64,000 bases of DNA from Bog-473 sp963788585. Its GTDB lineage: Bacteria > Actinomycetota > Acidimicrobiia > Acidimicrobiales > RAAP-2. The notes below the pieces were generated by a model. That model searched no databases, had not been told where the DNA came from, and worked only from the letters and a program-made list of their open reading frames with translations. Shown one piece after another: positions 63,492-64,000 of this stretch. Made by a program: the position numbers and the translations under genes. Where the stretch lies: the NCBI GenBank assembly GCA_963788585.1, contig CAWBHA010000006.1, positions 124,001 through 188,000 on the forward strand. Reading direction: 5' to 3'. Position 1 is the first letter of the stretch; every line of letters starts with the position of its first letter.

Positions 63492-63851
63492 CTACCAGGA
63501 CTCCAGCGCCCGAGCATCGAGGTTGATGACGGCGGCGAGATTCCCTACGCGGCTCCTGACCGCCTCCGTGTTCGACAGGGGATCCGTCGCGACCCGCTGA
63601 GCCGTCAACGCGACCTCGACGCAGTTGTTCAGCATCCGTGCAATCTGCATCCCAAGCCCTGAGTCAGGGCACGGGTTTGCGGCTAACCAAGCTGTCGCGA
63701 CCTTGGTGGCGGCCCAGAGCTCGTCGGCGGCCGCAAGCATGGAGACATCGTTTAGCCGCAGCGACACGCCCAACCGGCGCTCGGCGACAGTCACGAATCC
63801 GAGGACCTCGCCTCCTCGTATGCGCCAATGTGCGGTCGACTCTGTGTCCAT
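63492..63851 (-). CDS. Hypothetical protein (119 residues)
   Basis: An unrecognised soluble protein starting at ATG 63851 with an AGGAG about ten bases ahead. It opens with TESTAHWRIRGGEVLGFVTVAERRLG, here in split form, and contains helical segments with LNDVSMLAAADELWAATKVATAWLA. No motif was recognised. The open frame extends upstream to 63974, so the start is uncertain. Confidence 0.5.
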   Translation of the reverse strand: MDTESTAHWRIRGGEVLGFVTVAERRLGVSLRLNDVSMLAAADELWAATKVATAWLAANPCPDSGLGMQIARMLNNCVEVALTAQRVATDPLSNTEAVRSRVGNLAAVINLDARALESW

Positions 63852-64000
63852 GACAGCGAAGCTCCTGTCCCTTCCTGTGATTCTTGCGACACGCCGGAAG
63901 ACCACATAGAGCCGTTCGACCTCTCGATTCACAACACCCGAAAAACATGGAGCGGTGAAGGGCGCCGCTCTCATGATCCGAGCCTCGAATCGAGGATTGA

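Overview
The window is high-GC chromosomal DNA from an actinobacterium, probably of the Acidimicrobiia. Four things point there: a complete Pup-proteasome gene set (Arc/Mpa ATPase, Dop, Pup, PrcB, PrcA, PafA) followed by tatB, tatC and a helY-type helicase in the mycobacterial order; an FbiC-type fused F420 synthase; a DUF4193 protein; and a membrane protein beginning with the Gly-Trp-Trp...Trp-Tyr-Pro-Pro-Glu motif I associate with this group. The class assignment is inference.

Bases 1-7571 hold the end of a pyrophosphatase gene, a SnoaL-like protein, an HtrA-type protease, an Arg-Gly-rich protein of unknown function, a GNAT acetyltransferase, two small actinobacterial proteins and a tandem-domain ThyX-like protein. 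Bases 7618-17554 are the minus-strand block arc-dop-pup-prcB-prcA-pafA-tatB-tatC-helY. Many of its gene junctions are overlaps or very short gaps, which suggests coupled expression of protein degradation and Tat export. A ferredoxin, trmI, three small membrane proteins and a thioesterase follow. Bases 20605-29475 run on the plus strand: transketolase, transaldolase and 6-phosphogluconolactonase (without zwf or opcA between them), then fbiC (frameshifted near its 3' end), a LOG-family protein and a secreted amidase with five 126-bp repeats. A minus-strand group (thpR, a small protein, an acyl-CoA ligase) ends this housekeeping part.

Bases about 32000-46000 look like an accessory or eroding region. 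Base composition is more mixed, intergenic spaces are long, and there are broken or duplicated genes: an inverted remnant of a DUF2142 gene, a truncated copy of the transglycosylase/NlpC gene, and a ClC channel gene with several frameshifts. It also carries a 9-bp repeat array that changes reading frame, a two-Ig/seven-RCC1 secreted protein, an MFS exporter, a DUF3565 protein and a MarR regulator with an operator-like palindrome.

Bases 46026-60442 return to ordinary genes: an alpha/beta hydrolase, glutamate synthase gltBD, thiO-thiS, a patatin-like protein, a CorA transporter, a second DAO-type oxidoreductase, a haloalkane dehalogenase and PspA. The last part holds a long gene-free stretch with a strong hairpin, a fused SCP2-like/PhyH dioxygenase, a divergent universal stress protein with hairpins behind it, and one unrecognised small gene. 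I saw no tRNA, rRNA, CRISPR array, insertion sequence or integrase in the window.
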